A stretch of DNA of 42,533 nt from Burkholderia sp. (GCA_030151225.1 JASLEG010000273.1:1-42533), one strand, 5' to 3'. Positions 27,561-36,041 are shown, counted from the stretch's first letter. Notes: generated from the letters alone by a model not told the origin. Translations and numbers: made by a program.

Positions 27561-28499
27561 TCAGCCGCGCGGCAACACGATCAGCAGTACCGACAGCGTG
27601 ACGATCGAGGCGACGGTCGAAAACAGGATCGTGCGCGAGGTGACCTGCGGCTCGCGCCGGTAGAACTCGGCCAGCATGAACGGCCCGGTGCCGGTGGGCA
27701 GCGCCGCGAGCACCACCGAGATCGCCACCGCCGGGGCCGACAGATGGAACACGTGGGCGGCCAGCCACCAGGTCAGCGCGGGCTGGCCCACCAGCTTGAT
27801 CGCGGTCAGCAGCAGCGCGTCGGGCAGCACGCCGTGGGCGGGCCGCTTCTCGGCCAGGAACAGGCCGAGGCTGACCAGCGCGCAGGGGCTCGCCGCGGCG
27901 CCGAGCAGCTTCAGGAAGGTTTCGGCGCTGCCCGGCAGCGGCAGGTGCGAGGCCGACATCAGCGCGCCGAGGATCGGCGAGACGATCAGCGGATTGCGGC
28001 CGAGCGAGCCGAGTACCTTCAGCGCGAGCTTGTGCGGCGCGCGCTCGCTCTGCAGGCCCACCTCGATCAGCACGATCGCGATGCCGAACAGCACGCAGGC
28101 CACGATGATCGTGACGATCGTGGTGGGCATCAGGCTGGCCGGCCCGAACACCAGCAGCGCCAGCGGGAAGCCGATGTAGCCGGTGTTCGGATAGGCGGCC
28201 GCGATCGCGTCCACGCTCGCGTCGGCCAGCGAGCGGCCGCTCGCGAGGCGCAGCGCCAGCACCGCGCCGAACACCACCGCGCAGGCGATCGAGAAAGCCG
28301 CGATGAAGCTCGGCTGATCGAGCTGCGCCCAGGTGGAGCGCGCCATCACGTCGAACAGCAGCGCCGGCAGCGCGAGCCACACCACGAAGCGGTTCAGTTC
28401 GGAGGCGGCGGTGGGACCGAGCAGGCCGCGCCGGCGGCACAGGAAACCGGCCAGGATCAGCGCGAAGATGGGAAGCAGGATGGGCAGCGTGGTGGACAC
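27561..28499 (-). CDS. AEC family (auxin efflux carrier-like) transporter
   Basis: Ten-helix inner-membrane transporter of the AEC family, whose bacterial members move organic acids such as malate or malonate; the substrate here is unknown. The 312 residues are almost continuous hydrophobic segments, with the helix-breaking family motifs AYPNTGYIGFPLALLVFG in the first half and VLAALPTGTGPFMLAEFY in the second, the two proline/glycine crossover regions. Translation starts at GTG (28499) without a strong ribosome site. It is divergent from a LysR regulator, the usual arrangement for a regulated transporter. It could be coupled to nudB only across 176 nt. Confidence 0.88.
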   Translation of the reverse strand: MSTTLPILLPIFALILAGFLCRRRGLLGPTAASELNRFVVWLALPALLFDVMARSTWAQLDQPSFIAAFSIACAVVFGAVLALRLASGRSLADASVDAIAAAYPNTGYIGFPLALLVFGPASLMPTTIVTIIVACVLFGIAIVLIEVGLQSERAPHKLALKVLGSLGRNPLIVSPILGALMSASHLPLPGSAETFLKLLGAAASPCALVSLGLFLAEKRPAHGVLPDALLLTAIKLVGQPALTWWLAAHVFHLSAPAVAISVVLAALPTGTGPFMLAEFYRREPQVTSRTILFSTVASIVTLSVLLIVLPRG

Positions 28500-28581
28500 G
28501 GCGAAACTCGATCAGAAAAGCAAAACGAAACCGGCACACAATGCGACGCAGGTGCAAGCCGGCACCCGGCGGCCCGGAAAG

Positions 28582-28613
28582 CGCATGAGGTTAACCCGCA
28601 TGCTTGATACAAT
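28582..28613 (+). promoter_or_regulatory. LysR operator and promoter candidate in the divergent spacer
   Basis: In the 155-bp spacer between the AEC transporter and LysR genes lies GGTTAACC (28589-28596), a perfect palindrome flanked by two copies of CGCATG (28582-28587, 28597-28602), followed by TACAAT (28608-28613) as a -10 for the regulator. No -35 consensus is present, which is common where an activator helps. Confidence 0.38.
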
Positions 28614-28654
28614 CCAATGCGAAAATTAAGTCAATTCGATACCTTTTCTGCATC

Positions 28655-29524
28655 GTGATCGACATCAAGCCGCTCCGCTACTTCGTCACCCTCGCCGAGA
28701 CCGGCCATTTCGGTCGCGCCGCGGCGCGGCTGAACCTGTCGCAGCCGCCGCTGTCGAGGCAGATCGCCTCGCTCGAGGCCGCGCTCGGCGTGACGCTGGT
28801 CGAGCGCGGGCCGCGCGGCGTGACGCTGACGCCGGCCGGCGAGCGCTTTCGCGACGACGCCCGCGCGATCCTCGCCTCGCTGGAGCGTGCCGCGCATCAC
28901 GCGCGGGCAGCCGCCTCGGGCGCGGCCGGCAAGCTCACGGTGGGCTTCACGATGTGCTCGGCCTACAGCGTGGTGCCGCGCTACGCGCGCGAATTCGGCG
29001 CGGCCTGGCCCGAGGTGGCACTGCATCTGCGCGAAATGGTGTCGAACGACCTGGCCGAGCAGGTGCGGAACGGCCAGATCGACGCGGCGATCCTGTTCCC
29101 GGGCGAGCCGCTGGGCGGCCTCGCGCAGCGCACCGTGGTGACCGAGCCGCTGTGCGTGGCGCTCTCGCGCGAGCATCCGCGCGCCAAGGCTCGCCGGCTG
29201 CGCATCGCGGAGCTGGCCGCCGAGCCGTTCGTGGCGGCGGTGGAGGCAGTGGCGCCCACGCTGCGCGCGGCGATCGTCGAGCATTGCCGGCAGCACGGCG
29301 GCTTCGAGCCGAACATCCGCCTGGAAGTCCAGCTGCAGCAGACGGTGCTCGGCCTCGTGGACGAAGGCGTGGGCGTGGCGCTCGTGCCGGCCTCGATGCA
29401 GCGCGCGCAATGGGCCGGCGTGGCGTTCCGGCCGCTCGTCGACGCGCCGCTGATCGAGCAGGCGCTGGTGTGGTCGCCGTCGAACCGCAACCCCTGCCTC
29501 GCGCGCTTCCTCGCGATCGCCTGA
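28655..29524 (+). CDS. LysR-type transcriptional regulator
   Basis: Regulator with an N-terminal winged helix-turn-helix (residues about 5-62: PLRYFVTLAETGHFGRAAAR then SQPPLSRQIASLEAALGVTL) and a C-terminal substrate-binding-like effector domain from about residue 90 (GKLTVGFTMCSAYSVVPRY). The GTG at 28655 (MIDIKPLRYF) gives 289 residues, normal for the family; the frame continues to a TTG at 28604 but the added residues do not fit the family and the -10 candidate falls there. It probably controls the divergent AEC transporter in response to a small organic acid; the effector is unknown. Confidence 0.88.
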   Translation: MIDIKPLRYFVTLAETGHFGRAAARLNLSQPPLSRQIASLEAALGVTLVERGPRGVTLTPAGERFRDDARAILASLERAAHHARAAASGAAGKLTVGFTMCSAYSVVPRYAREFGAAWPEVALHLREMVSNDLAEQVRNGQIDAAILFPGEPLGGLAQRTVVTEPLCVALSREHPRAKARRLRIAELAAEPFVAAVEAVAPTLRAAIVEHCRQHGGFEPNIRLEVQLQQTVLGLVDEGVGVALVPASMQRAQWAGVAFRPLVDAPLIEQALVWSPSNRNPCLARFLAIA

Positions 29525-29549
29525 GCCCCAGGGTTCAACGTTTCGGACG

Positions 29550-29583
29550 AAAAAAAACCTGCCGGTGTCGCCACCGGCAGGTT
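29550..29583 (-). terminator. Rho-independent terminator of aspS
   Basis: A perfect 12-bp stem AACCTGCCGGTG/CACCGGCAGGTT (29556-29567 and 29572-29583) with a 4-nt loop. On the minus strand it runs into U8 (plus-strand A run 29550-29557). It begins 26 nt after the aspS stop. On the plus strand, after the LysR gene, the U run is poor, so it mainly serves aspS. Confidence 0.92.
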
Positions 29584-29608
29584 GTTCGCGTCCTGCCTCG
29601 CGCGAGGC

Positions 29609-31411
29609 TTACGCCTTAGGCTGTTCCGGCTGACGCAGACGGATGTGCAGTTCCTTGAGCTGGCGCTCGTCCACCGGGCTCGGTGCCTGCGTGAGCAGAT
29701 CCTGCGCGCGCTGCGTCTTCGGGAATGCGATCACGTCGCGGATCGAATCGGCGCCGGCCATCATCGTGACGATGCGGTCCAGACCGAACGCGATCCCGCC
29801 GTGCGGCGGCGCGCCGTACTGCAACGCGTCGAGCAGGAAGCCGAACTTCGCCTGCGCCTCTTCCGCACCGATCTTCAGCGCGCGGAACACCTTGCTCTGC
29901 ACATCTTCCTGGAAGATCCGCACGGAACCGCCGCCGATTTCCCAGCCGTTCAGCACCATGTCGTAGGCCTTCGCCAGGCAGCGGCCCGGATCCGACTCGA
30001 GGTACTCGAGGTGCTCGTCCTTCGGGCTCGTGAACGGGTGGTGCGCAGCCACGTAGCGCGCGTCGTCCTCGTCGTATTCGAACATCGGGAAGTCGATCAC
30101 CCACAGCGGCTTCCAGCCCGATTCGATCAGGCCGTTCGCCTTGCCGAATTCCGAGTGGCCGATCTTCAGGCGCAGCGCGCCGAGGCTGTCGTTCACCACC
30201 TTCGCGCGATCCGCCGCGAAGAAGATGATGTCGCCGTCCTGGGCGCCGGTGCGCTCGAGGATCGCGGCGATCGACGCGTCGTGCAGGTTCTTCACGATCG
30301 GGCTCTGCAGGCCGTCACGGCCCTTCGCCTTCTCGTTGACCTTGATCCAGGCCAGGCCCTTCGCACCGTAGATGCGCACGAATTCGGTATAGCCGTCGAT
30401 GTCGCCACGCGTGAGCTCGCTGCCCTTCGGCACGCGCAGCGCCGCGACGCGGCCGTCCTTGGTGTTGGCCGGTGCGCTGAACACCTTGAAGTCGACGTCC
30501 TTCATCGCATCGGTCAGCTCGGTGAATTCGAGCTTCACGCGCAGGTCGGGCTTGTCCGAGCCGAAGCGCGCCATCGCTTCCGAGTAAGGCATCACCGGGA
30601 AGGTGGAATCGAGTTCGACGCCGATCGTCTTCTTGAAGACGTGGCGGATCATTTCCTCGAACAGATCGCGGATTTCCTGTTCGCCGAGGAACGAGGTCTC
30701 GCAGTCGATCTGGGTGAATTCGGGCTGACGGTCGGCACGCAGGTCTTCGTCGCGGAAGCACTTCGTGATCTGGTAGTAGCGATCGAAGTTCGCCACCATC
30801 AGCAACTGCTTGAACAGCTGCGGCGACTGCGGCAGCGCGAAGAACTGGCCCGCGTTCACGCGCGACGGCACCAGGTAGTCGCGCGCGCCTTCCGGCGTGC
30901 TCTTGGTCAGCATCGGCGTTTCGATGTCGATGAAGCCCTGCTCGTCGAGGTACTTGCGCACCTCGATCGCGACACGGTAGCGCAGACGCAGGTTGTTCTG
31001 CATGTGCGGACGGCGCAGGTCGAGCACGCGGTGCGTGAGGCGGGTGGTTTCCGACAGGTTGTCGTCGTCGAGCTGGAACGGCGGCGTGACCGACGGGTTC
31101 AGCACCGTCAGCTCGTGCGCGAGCACCTCGATCTTGCCGCTCTTCAGGCCCGCGTTGATCGTGCCGTCCGGACGGCCGCGCACGAGGCCCTTGATCTGGA
31201 TGCAGAACTCGTTGCGCACGCCTTCGGCGGCCGCGAACATCTCGGCGCGATCGGGATCGCACACCACCTGCACGAGGCCTTCACGATCGCGCAGGTCGAT
31301 GAAGATGACACCGCCGTGATCGCGGCGGCGATGCACCCAGCCGCACAGCGACACGGTTTGGCCCAGCAGGTGTTCGGTCACGAGACCGCAGTATTCAGTT
31401 CGCATCGACAT
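29609..31411 (-). CDS. aspS: Aspartyl-tRNA synthetase, probably non-discriminating
   Basis: Class II synthetase that charges tRNA-Asp and probably also tRNA-Asn. The 600-residue bacterial-type enzyme has the OB-fold anticodon domain (1-110), motif 2 FRDEDLRADRQPEFTQID, the large GAD insertion (about 290-430) and motif 3 GGIAFGLDRIVTMM. At the tRNA-discriminating positions it has His32 (in RRRDHGG) and Gly83 (in GRPDGT), which correspond to His31/Gly82 of the non-discriminating Pseudomonas enzyme, while E. coli has Leu and Lys there (from memory). Asp-tRNA-Asn would then be amidated by GatCAB. It is last in the fmdB-DUF502-aspS run; an ATG two codons downstream is an alternative start. Confidence 0.96.
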   Translation of the reverse strand: MSMRTEYCGLVTEHLLGQTVSLCGWVHRRRDHGGVIFIDLRDREGLVQVVCDPDRAEMFAAAEGVRNEFCIQIKGLVRGRPDGTINAGLKSGKIEVLAHELTVLNPSVTPPFQLDDDNLSETTRLTHRVLDLRRPHMQNNLRLRYRVAIEVRKYLDEQGFIDIETPMLTKSTPEGARDYLVPSRVNAGQFFALPQSPQLFKQLLMVANFDRYYQITKCFRDEDLRADRQPEFTQIDCETSFLGEQEIRDLFEEMIRHVFKKTIGVELDSTFPVMPYSEAMARFGSDKPDLRVKLEFTELTDAMKDVDFKVFSAPANTKDGRVAALRVPKGSELTRGDIDGYTEFVRIYGAKGLAWIKVNEKAKGRDGLQSPIVKNLHDASIAAILERTGAQDGDIIFFAADRAKVVNDSLGALRLKIGHSEFGKANGLIESGWKPLWVIDFPMFEYDEDDARYVAAHHPFTSPKDEHLEYLESDPGRCLAKAYDMVLNGWEIGGGSVRIFQEDVQSKVFRALKIGAEEAQAKFGFLLDALQYGAPPHGGIAFGLDRIVTMMAGADSIRDVIAFPKTQRAQDLLTQAPSPVDERQLKELHIRLRQPEQPKA

Positions 31412-31469
31412 GATGTTTGCTTTCGTTCGGTTTGATCAACGGGGCGCCGCAAGGACGCGCACCCGGGTA

Positions 31470-32120
31470 TTACAGCGGAGGCTCGACGGGCCGACGCGCG
31501 GGCGCCGGCACGGGCACCGACGGCGCGACCACGCCCATCGAGACGATGTACTTCAGCGCGGCGTCGACCGACATGTCGAGTTCGACGACTTCGCTTTTCG
31601 GCACCATCAGGAAGAAGCCCGACGTCGGGTTCGGCGTGGTCGGCACGTACACGCTCACGAACTCTTCCTTCAGGTAATTGACCACGTCGCCGCCCGGCAC
31701 GCCGGTCAGGAACGCGATCGTGTAGGAACCGGCGCGCGGGTACTCGATCAGCAGCGCCTTGCGGAACGCGTTGCCGCTGCTCGACAGCAGTGTGTCCGAC
31801 ACCTGCTTCACGCTGGTGTAGATCGGCCCCACCACCGGGATGTGGCGCACCACGGCATTCCACCAGCCCACCAGCTTCTGGCCGATGAAGTTCTGCGTGG
31901 CCAGCCCCACCACGAAGATGAACGCGAGCGTGAGCACCGCGCCGATGCCGGGCACGTGGAAGCCGAACAGCCGCTCCGGCTGCCACGATTCGGGCAGCAG
32001 CAGCAGCGTCTGATCCATGATGCCGATCACCGAACCGAGCACCCACAGCGTGATCGCCAGCGGGACGAGGACCAGCAGGCCGGTCAGGAATACGGTTTTG
32101 AGGGTCGTCTTCTTCATCAT
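31470..32120 (-). CDS. DUF502 family membrane protein
   Basis: Inner-membrane protein of unknown function. The 216 residues contain two transmembrane helices, about 9-35 (LKTVFLTGLLVLVPLAITLW) and 55-80 (GIGAVLTLAFIFVVGLATQN), then the family-conserved HIPVVGPIYTSVKQVSDTL and YPRAGSYTIAFLTG, and a proline-rich tail. It lies 67 nt after fmdB and 58 nt before aspS on the same strand, a neighbourhood I recall from other beta-proteobacteria, but no link to tRNA charging is apparent in the protein. Confidence 0.88.
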   Translation of the reverse strand: MMKKTTLKTVFLTGLLVLVPLAITLWVLGSVIGIMDQTLLLLPESWQPERLFGFHVPGIGAVLTLAFIFVVGLATQNFIGQKLVGWWNAVVRHIPVVGPIYTSVKQVSDTLLSSSGNAFRKALLIEYPRAGSYTIAFLTGVPGGDVVNYLKEEFVSVYVPTTPNPTSGFFLMVPKSEVVELDMSVDAALKYIVSMGVVAPSVPVPAPARRPVEPPL

Positions 32121-32187
32121 CTGCCGTCAGGTGAAACGCGCCGCTGCCGGCACGTACTGGCCGCCGCCCGGTTCGGGCGCCGGACGA

Positions 32188-32526
32188 TCAGGTGTCGCTC
32201 GACGCGGCCGGCGTGGAACTGGCTGCCGGTGCTGCTGCAGGCGCGGCGGCGGCCGGCGCGGCATCGCCGCCCGCACCGCTCTTCGCGCCCTCACCCGCCG
32301 TCTCGCCGCCCGATGGGGTGGCCGGCGCGCTGGTGCCGCCGGAGCCGCCGCGGAAGTCGGTCACGTACCAGCCCGAACCCTTCAGCTGGAAGCCGGCGGC
32401 CGTGACCTGCTTGCGGAAGGCATCCTTCCCGCATTCCGGGCACACGGACAACGGCGCGTCGCTCATCTTCTGGAGCACGTCCTTCGCGAAACCGCACGCA
32501 TCGCATCGATAGGCGTAAATCGGCAT
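32188..32526 (-). CDS. FmdB family zinc ribbon protein
   Basis: Small protein with an N-terminal zinc ribbon of the FmdB/CxxC_CxxC_SSSS type: MPIYAYRCDACGF with Cys8 and Cys11, and CPECG with Cys29 and Cys32, followed by LKGSGWYVTDFRGG. The C-terminal half (residues about 60-112) is low-complexity Ala/Gly/Pro/Ser and probably disordered. The family was named from methylotroph amidase/formamidase regulation studies, but its general role is unknown. It heads the aspS run and has a perfect TATAAT box about 64 nt upstream of its start. Confidence 0.88.
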   Translation of the reverse strand: MPIYAYRCDACGFAKDVLQKMSDAPLSVCPECGKDAFRKQVTAAGFQLKGSGWYVTDFRGGSGGTSAPATPSGGETAGEGAKSGAGGDAAPAAAAPAAAPAASSTPAASSDT

Positions 32527-32589
32527 GATCTCTGAACTCTTCCCTGACTTTTTTAATGCGGAAACCGGAAACGTCTTGCAAAGCCTTGA

Positions 32590-32595
32590 ATTATA
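32590..32595 (-). promoter_or_regulatory. -10 box of the fmdB-DUF502-aspS run
   Basis: A perfect TATAAT on the minus strand in an AT-rich patch of the 95-bp spacer between ubiB and fmdB. Transcription would begin near 32583, leaving a leader of about 57 nt. No TTGACA-like box is found at 17 bp. Confidence 0.5.
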
Positions 32596-32621
32596 TCCGA
32601 AAGCCCGGGCCGCTCCGTGCC

Positions 32622-34205
32622 TCAGCCGCCCGCGCCGGCGGCCAGCGCCAGCAGCACGCGCGCCACGATCGCGCCGACACCAACCGCGAGCCCGAACACC
32701 AGCAGCGCCTGCAGCAGGCGGTTGGTGCGCTTCTGCTCGACGAGGATCTGCTGCATCAGCTCGTCGGTGGCCGAACGCGGCGAATTATGCCGCTCCGAAA
32801 AAGCGTGGTGTATCAGTCGCGGCAGTTGCGGCAGCGTCTTGCTCCACTGCGGCGCCTCCACCTTGAAGCGCTCGTACCAGCCGCGCAGGCCGATCTGTTC
32901 GGTCATCCAGCGCTCGAGATAGGGCTTGGCCGTCTTCCACAGGTCGAGTTCGGGGTCGAGCGAGCGACCAAGGCCCTCGACGTTGAGCATGGTCTTCTGC
33001 AGCAGCACGAGCTGCGGCTGGATCTCCACGTTGAAGCGGCGCGAGGTGGAGAACAGCCGCATCAGCACCTGGCCGAGCGAGATGTCCTTCAGCGCGCGGT
33101 CGAAATACGGCTCGCACACGGCGCGGATCGCGCTCTCGAGCTCCTCCACGCGCGTGTTCGGGGGCACCCAGCCGGATTCGAGATGCAGCGTGGCCACGCG
33201 GTGGTAATCGCGCTTGAAGAACGCGAGGAAGTTCTGCGCGAGGTAGTTCTTGTCGAAGTCGGACAGCGCCCCGATGATGCCGAAATCGAGCGCGATGTAG
33301 CGCCCGAAGTGGTTCGGGTCGAGGCTCACGAAGATGTTGCCCGGGTGCATGTCGGCGTGGAAGAAGCCGTCGCGGAACACCTGGGTGAAGAAGATCTCCA
33401 CGCCTTCGCGGGCAAGCTTCGGGATGTCCACGCCGGCCGCGCGCAGCGTGTCGATCTGGCTGATCGGCACGCCCTTCATGCGCTCCATCACGAGCACCGT
33501 CTGCGAGCTGTAGTCCCAGAACATCTCGGGCACCAGCAGCAGGTCGAGCCCGGCGAAGTTGCGGCGCAGCTGGCTGCCGTTGGCCGCCTCGCGCATCAGG
33601 TCGAGCTCGTCGTGCAGGTACTTGTCGAACTCGGCCACCACCTCGCGCGGCTTCAGGCGCCGGCCGTCGGGCCAGAGCCGCTCGGCCCAGATCGCGATGT
33701 CGCGCAGCAGCGCCATGTCGGAATCGATCACCGGCAGCATGTTCGGGCGCAGCACCTTGACCGCCACCTCGCGGCCCGCGTGGGCGCCCGTCTTGAGCTT
33801 GGCGAAATGCACCTGCGCGATCGACGCGCTCGCTACCGGCGCGGGGTCGAACTCGTCGAACACGCTGTCGATCGTCGCACCGAGCGACTTTTCGATGATC
33901 GCCATCGCCAGCGCGGAATCGAACGGCTTGACCTGATCCTGCAGCTTGGCCAGTTCGGTCGCGAAATCGGGCGGCAGCAGGTCGCGACGCGTGGACAGCA
34001 CCTGGCCGAACTTCACGAAGATCGGCCCGAGGCTCTCGAGCGCGCGGCGCAGCCGCACCGCGGGCGGATCGGAGAAACTGCGGCCGATGGTGGTGATGCG
34101 CAGCAGCAGCTTGATGCGGCGGTCGTCGATACGCGACAGCATGACCTCGTCCAGGCCGAAGCGGATCAGGGTGTAGACGATCTTGATGAAACGGAAAATG
34201 CGCAT
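32622..34205 (-). CDS. ubiB: Ubiquinone biosynthesis protein UbiB (ABC1/ADCK-type atypical kinase)
   Basis: Membrane-associated atypical kinase/ATPase required for ubiquinone accumulation; thought to help extract or deliver hydrophobic intermediates. The 527 residues show the family signature KFGQVLSTRRDLLP (KxGQ at 65-68), the Ala-rich loop APVASASIAQVH, EVAVKVLRP, the catalytic loop FFHADMHPGNIFV and metal-binding DFGIIGAL, with a hydrophobic C-terminal anchor (RLLQALLVFGLAVGVGAIVA). The ATG at 34205 is chosen over a TTG at 34220 because GAGG lies nine bases before it. It starts 11 nt after the ubiJ stop, so the two are co-transcribed. Confidence 0.95.
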   Translation of the reverse strand: MRIFRFIKIVYTLIRFGLDEVMLSRIDDRRIKLLLRITTIGRSFSDPPAVRLRRALESLGPIFVKFGQVLSTRRDLLPPDFATELAKLQDQVKPFDSALAMAIIEKSLGATIDSVFDEFDPAPVASASIAQVHFAKLKTGAHAGREVAVKVLRPNMLPVIDSDMALLRDIAIWAERLWPDGRRLKPREVVAEFDKYLHDELDLMREAANGSQLRRNFAGLDLLLVPEMFWDYSSQTVLVMERMKGVPISQIDTLRAAGVDIPKLAREGVEIFFTQVFRDGFFHADMHPGNIFVSLDPNHFGRYIALDFGIIGALSDFDKNYLAQNFLAFFKRDYHRVATLHLESGWVPPNTRVEELESAIRAVCEPYFDRALKDISLGQVLMRLFSTSRRFNVEIQPQLVLLQKTMLNVEGLGRSLDPELDLWKTAKPYLERWMTEQIGLRGWYERFKVEAPQWSKTLPQLPRLIHHAFSERHNSPRSATDELMQQILVEQKRTNRLLQALLVFGLAVGVGAIVARVLLALAAGAGG

Positions 34206-34216
34206 GCGGTACGTCC

Positions 34217-34861
34217 TCAATGCGCGCCGCGCGGGCTGCCGCCCGGCCGCACGCCAGATCCTTGTTCGAGCCGCTCGATGCGCTTTTCCACGCGCGCCAG
34301 CGCATCGCGCGCGCGCGCCAGTTCGGCGTCGAAATCGGCGAGCGCGGCACGGCGCACGACCTGCGGGTTCTCGTCGAGAAAATACTCGGTCAGCGAGCCG
34401 AGCAGATTGCGGCCGGTGCGGCGCGCCTGATCGCCCGCGGCACGCACGGTGCCGGCGATCCGGTGGGCGGCCGCATCACCGACCACGCGAGCCAGATCCT
34501 CCTCGGGCTCCCAGCGCAGATGTTCGGCGAGCCTGGCGAGCTGGGTGGCGAATTCGGCATCGCCCTCGAGCTTCACGTGCTTCATCACGGCGGCCTGGCC
34601 ACCCTGCACGAAGGCGGTGACGGCATCGAACGGCGAGTGCTGCGCGCCGCCGAGCGCGATCGACACGTCGGCATGCGGCGCCTCGTGATCCTCCACCGCG
34701 GCGAAATAGCCGTCGGGCTGCACGAGCAGCAGCAGCGTGACGGGCGGGAATTCGAGCCGGGCGGTTTTCCCGGCATAGGGAATCAAGCGTTCGCGCGCCC
34801 AGGATTCGCGGGCGAGCAGATGATTGACGGCAGCGGCGACAGACTTGGCGGCAAGGGTCAT
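34217..34861 (-). CDS. ubiJ: UbiJ-like SCP2-domain ubiquinone biosynthesis factor
   Basis: Accessory factor of the soluble ubiquinone-synthesis complex; its SCP2 domain binds prenylated lipid intermediates. The 214-residue protein has an SCP2-like N-terminal half (MTLAAKSVAAAVNHLLARES, then FPPVTLLLLVQPDGYF and KLEGDAEFATQLARLAEHL) and a charged coiled-coil C-terminus (ADFDAELARARDALARVEKR), the UbiJ layout. It lies between the Tim44-like gene and ubiB. The ATG at 34861 has no clear ribosome site and comes only 10 nt after a terminator-like hairpin, an odd arrangement. Confidence 0.88.
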   Translation of the reverse strand: MTLAAKSVAAAVNHLLARESWARERLIPYAGKTARLEFPPVTLLLLVQPDGYFAAVEDHEAPHADVSIALGGAQHSPFDAVTAFVQGGQAAVMKHVKLEGDAEFATQLARLAEHLRWEPEEDLARVVGDAAAHRIAGTVRAAGDQARRTGRNLLGSLTEYFLDENPQVVRRAALADFDAELARARDALARVEKRIERLEQGSGVRPGGSPRGAH

Positions 34862-34871
34862 CGGACTGAAT

Positions 34872-34907
34872 AAAAAACCCGCGCAGGCAGGGTGCCCGCG
34901 CGGGTTT
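34872..34907 (-). terminator. Terminator-like hairpin directly before ubiJ
   Basis: On the minus strand a 10-bp stem (34898-34907 with 34875-34884, 13-nt loop) is followed by U6 and ends 10 nt before the ubiJ start. It looks like the Rho-independent terminator of the Tim44-like gene, which ends 90 nt upstream, yet it also lies in any ubiJ leader. Confidence 0.8.
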
Positions 34908-34909
34908 CT

Positions 34910-34915
34910 ATTGTA
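34910..34915 (-). promoter_or_regulatory. Candidate -10 box before ubiJ
   Basis: TACAAT on the minus strand, immediately upstream of the hairpin. A transcript from here would start at or just before the hairpin. No -35 box is recognisable. Confidence 0.3.
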
Positions 34916-34997
34916 ACGTCGGATCGGCTCGGCCCTGCGCCGGCTTTGGACCGGCTTTGCGCTCGACCTCGGGCGCGCTCGGGCCGATCCGGCTCGC

Positions 34998-36035
34998 TCA
35001 GTGCAGGTTGATCTGCTGGATACCGGCCAGCAGCCAGCCTTCGCTGCCCGACTTCGTGAGGTTCCACACCTCCTCGAACGGCTCCGGACCGGCATTGGCC
35101 GATTCGCGGATCAGGCCGTGGAAGCGCACGCTGGCCTCGGACTGGCTGCCCTGTGCCTGCACGCCGAGGAGTTCGGCCTCGAGCTGCACGACGTCCGTCT
35201 GGTTCTTGCCCGCGCCGCGCGAGGCCAGATCCACCTTCACCTCGGCGAACATCTCGGGCGTGGTGAATTCGCGGATGTCGGCCATGTTGCCTTCGTCCCA
35301 CGCTGCCTGCAGGCGGATGAAGTAGACCTTCGCGTTGCGCACGAACGCCTCGCTGTCGAAGCCGGCCGGCACCGACGGCGCAGCCATCGCACCCGCCGCC
35401 GCGCCACCTGCCGCGCCGAACACGCCGGCCGCCTCGTTGGCGTAGCTGCTCGACGAGGCCGGCTGCACCGACTGCGCCGGTTGCGAGGCATAGCCCGAAT
35501 TCGCGTACCCACCGCTCGCGCCGGCATCGTAGCCGCCGCGATTCATCGACGAACCCGCACCCGCGTAGGCCGGCTCCGGCTTGCGGTTGCGATTCATGAA
35601 CTTGCGAACGAGCCAGATGCCGATGAACGCGAGCAGCGCGATCACGATCAGGTTGGCCATCATGCCGGCGAACGCGCCGCCGAGGCCGAAGTGCGACAGC
35701 AGCGCCGCGATGCCGAGACCGGCCGCGAGGCCGGCGATCGGCCCGAGCCAGCGCGAGCGGTTCGGCTGCGCGGCCGGCGTGGGCTGCGCGCCCGGGCGCG
35801 CCGGGGCCGGCGCGGCCTGCTGCATCGACTGCTGTGCGGGCGGCGTGGCCTGGCGCTGCTGCACCATCTGCGACTGGCGGCCGATGCTGCGCCCGCCGCC
35901 CATCCGCCGTGCCTCGGCGTCGAGCGACGCGAAGGTGCCGGCCGTCAGCAGGCCGACCATGAACAGCGTGCCGATCCGTCGCGCCCACGGCTTCGGCTGC
36001 TTGCTGCGGTTGTTGAACGAACGGGAATCAGACAT
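34998..36035 (-). CDS. Tim44-like domain membrane protein
   Basis: Membrane protein of unknown function with a C-terminal Tim44-like domain (about residues 215-345, DSEAFVRNAKVYFIRLQAAW then SEGWLLAGIQQINLH). The order is an N-terminal signal/anchor (RRIGTLFMVGLLTAGTFASL), a Gln/Pro/Ala-rich linker, one or two transmembrane helices (about 98-140, LGPIAGLAAGLGIAALLSHF and ANLIVIALLAFIGIWLVRKF), then a Gly/Ser/Ala-rich spacer. The 345-residue start at 36035 is set by GGAG six bases upstream; an ATG two codons earlier directly abuts that GGAG. It stands between ubiE and ubiJ, suggesting a link to quinone or membrane-lipid handling, which is inference only. Confidence 0.86.
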   Translation of the reverse strand: MSDSRSFNNRSKQPKPWARRIGTLFMVGLLTAGTFASLDAEARRMGGGRSIGRQSQMVQQRQATPPAQQSMQQAAPAPARPGAQPTPAAQPNRSRWLGPIAGLAAGLGIAALLSHFGLGGAFAGMMANLIVIALLAFIGIWLVRKFMNRNRKPEPAYAGAGSSMNRGGYDAGASGGYANSGYASQPAQSVQPASSSSYANEAAGVFGAAGGAAAGAMAAPSVPAGFDSEAFVRNAKVYFIRLQAAWDEGNMADIREFTTPEMFAEVKVDLASRGAGKNQTDVVQLEAELLGVQAQGSQSEASVRFHGLIRESANAGPEPFEEVWNLTKSGSEGWLLAGIQQINLH

Positions 36036-36041
36036 CACCAT

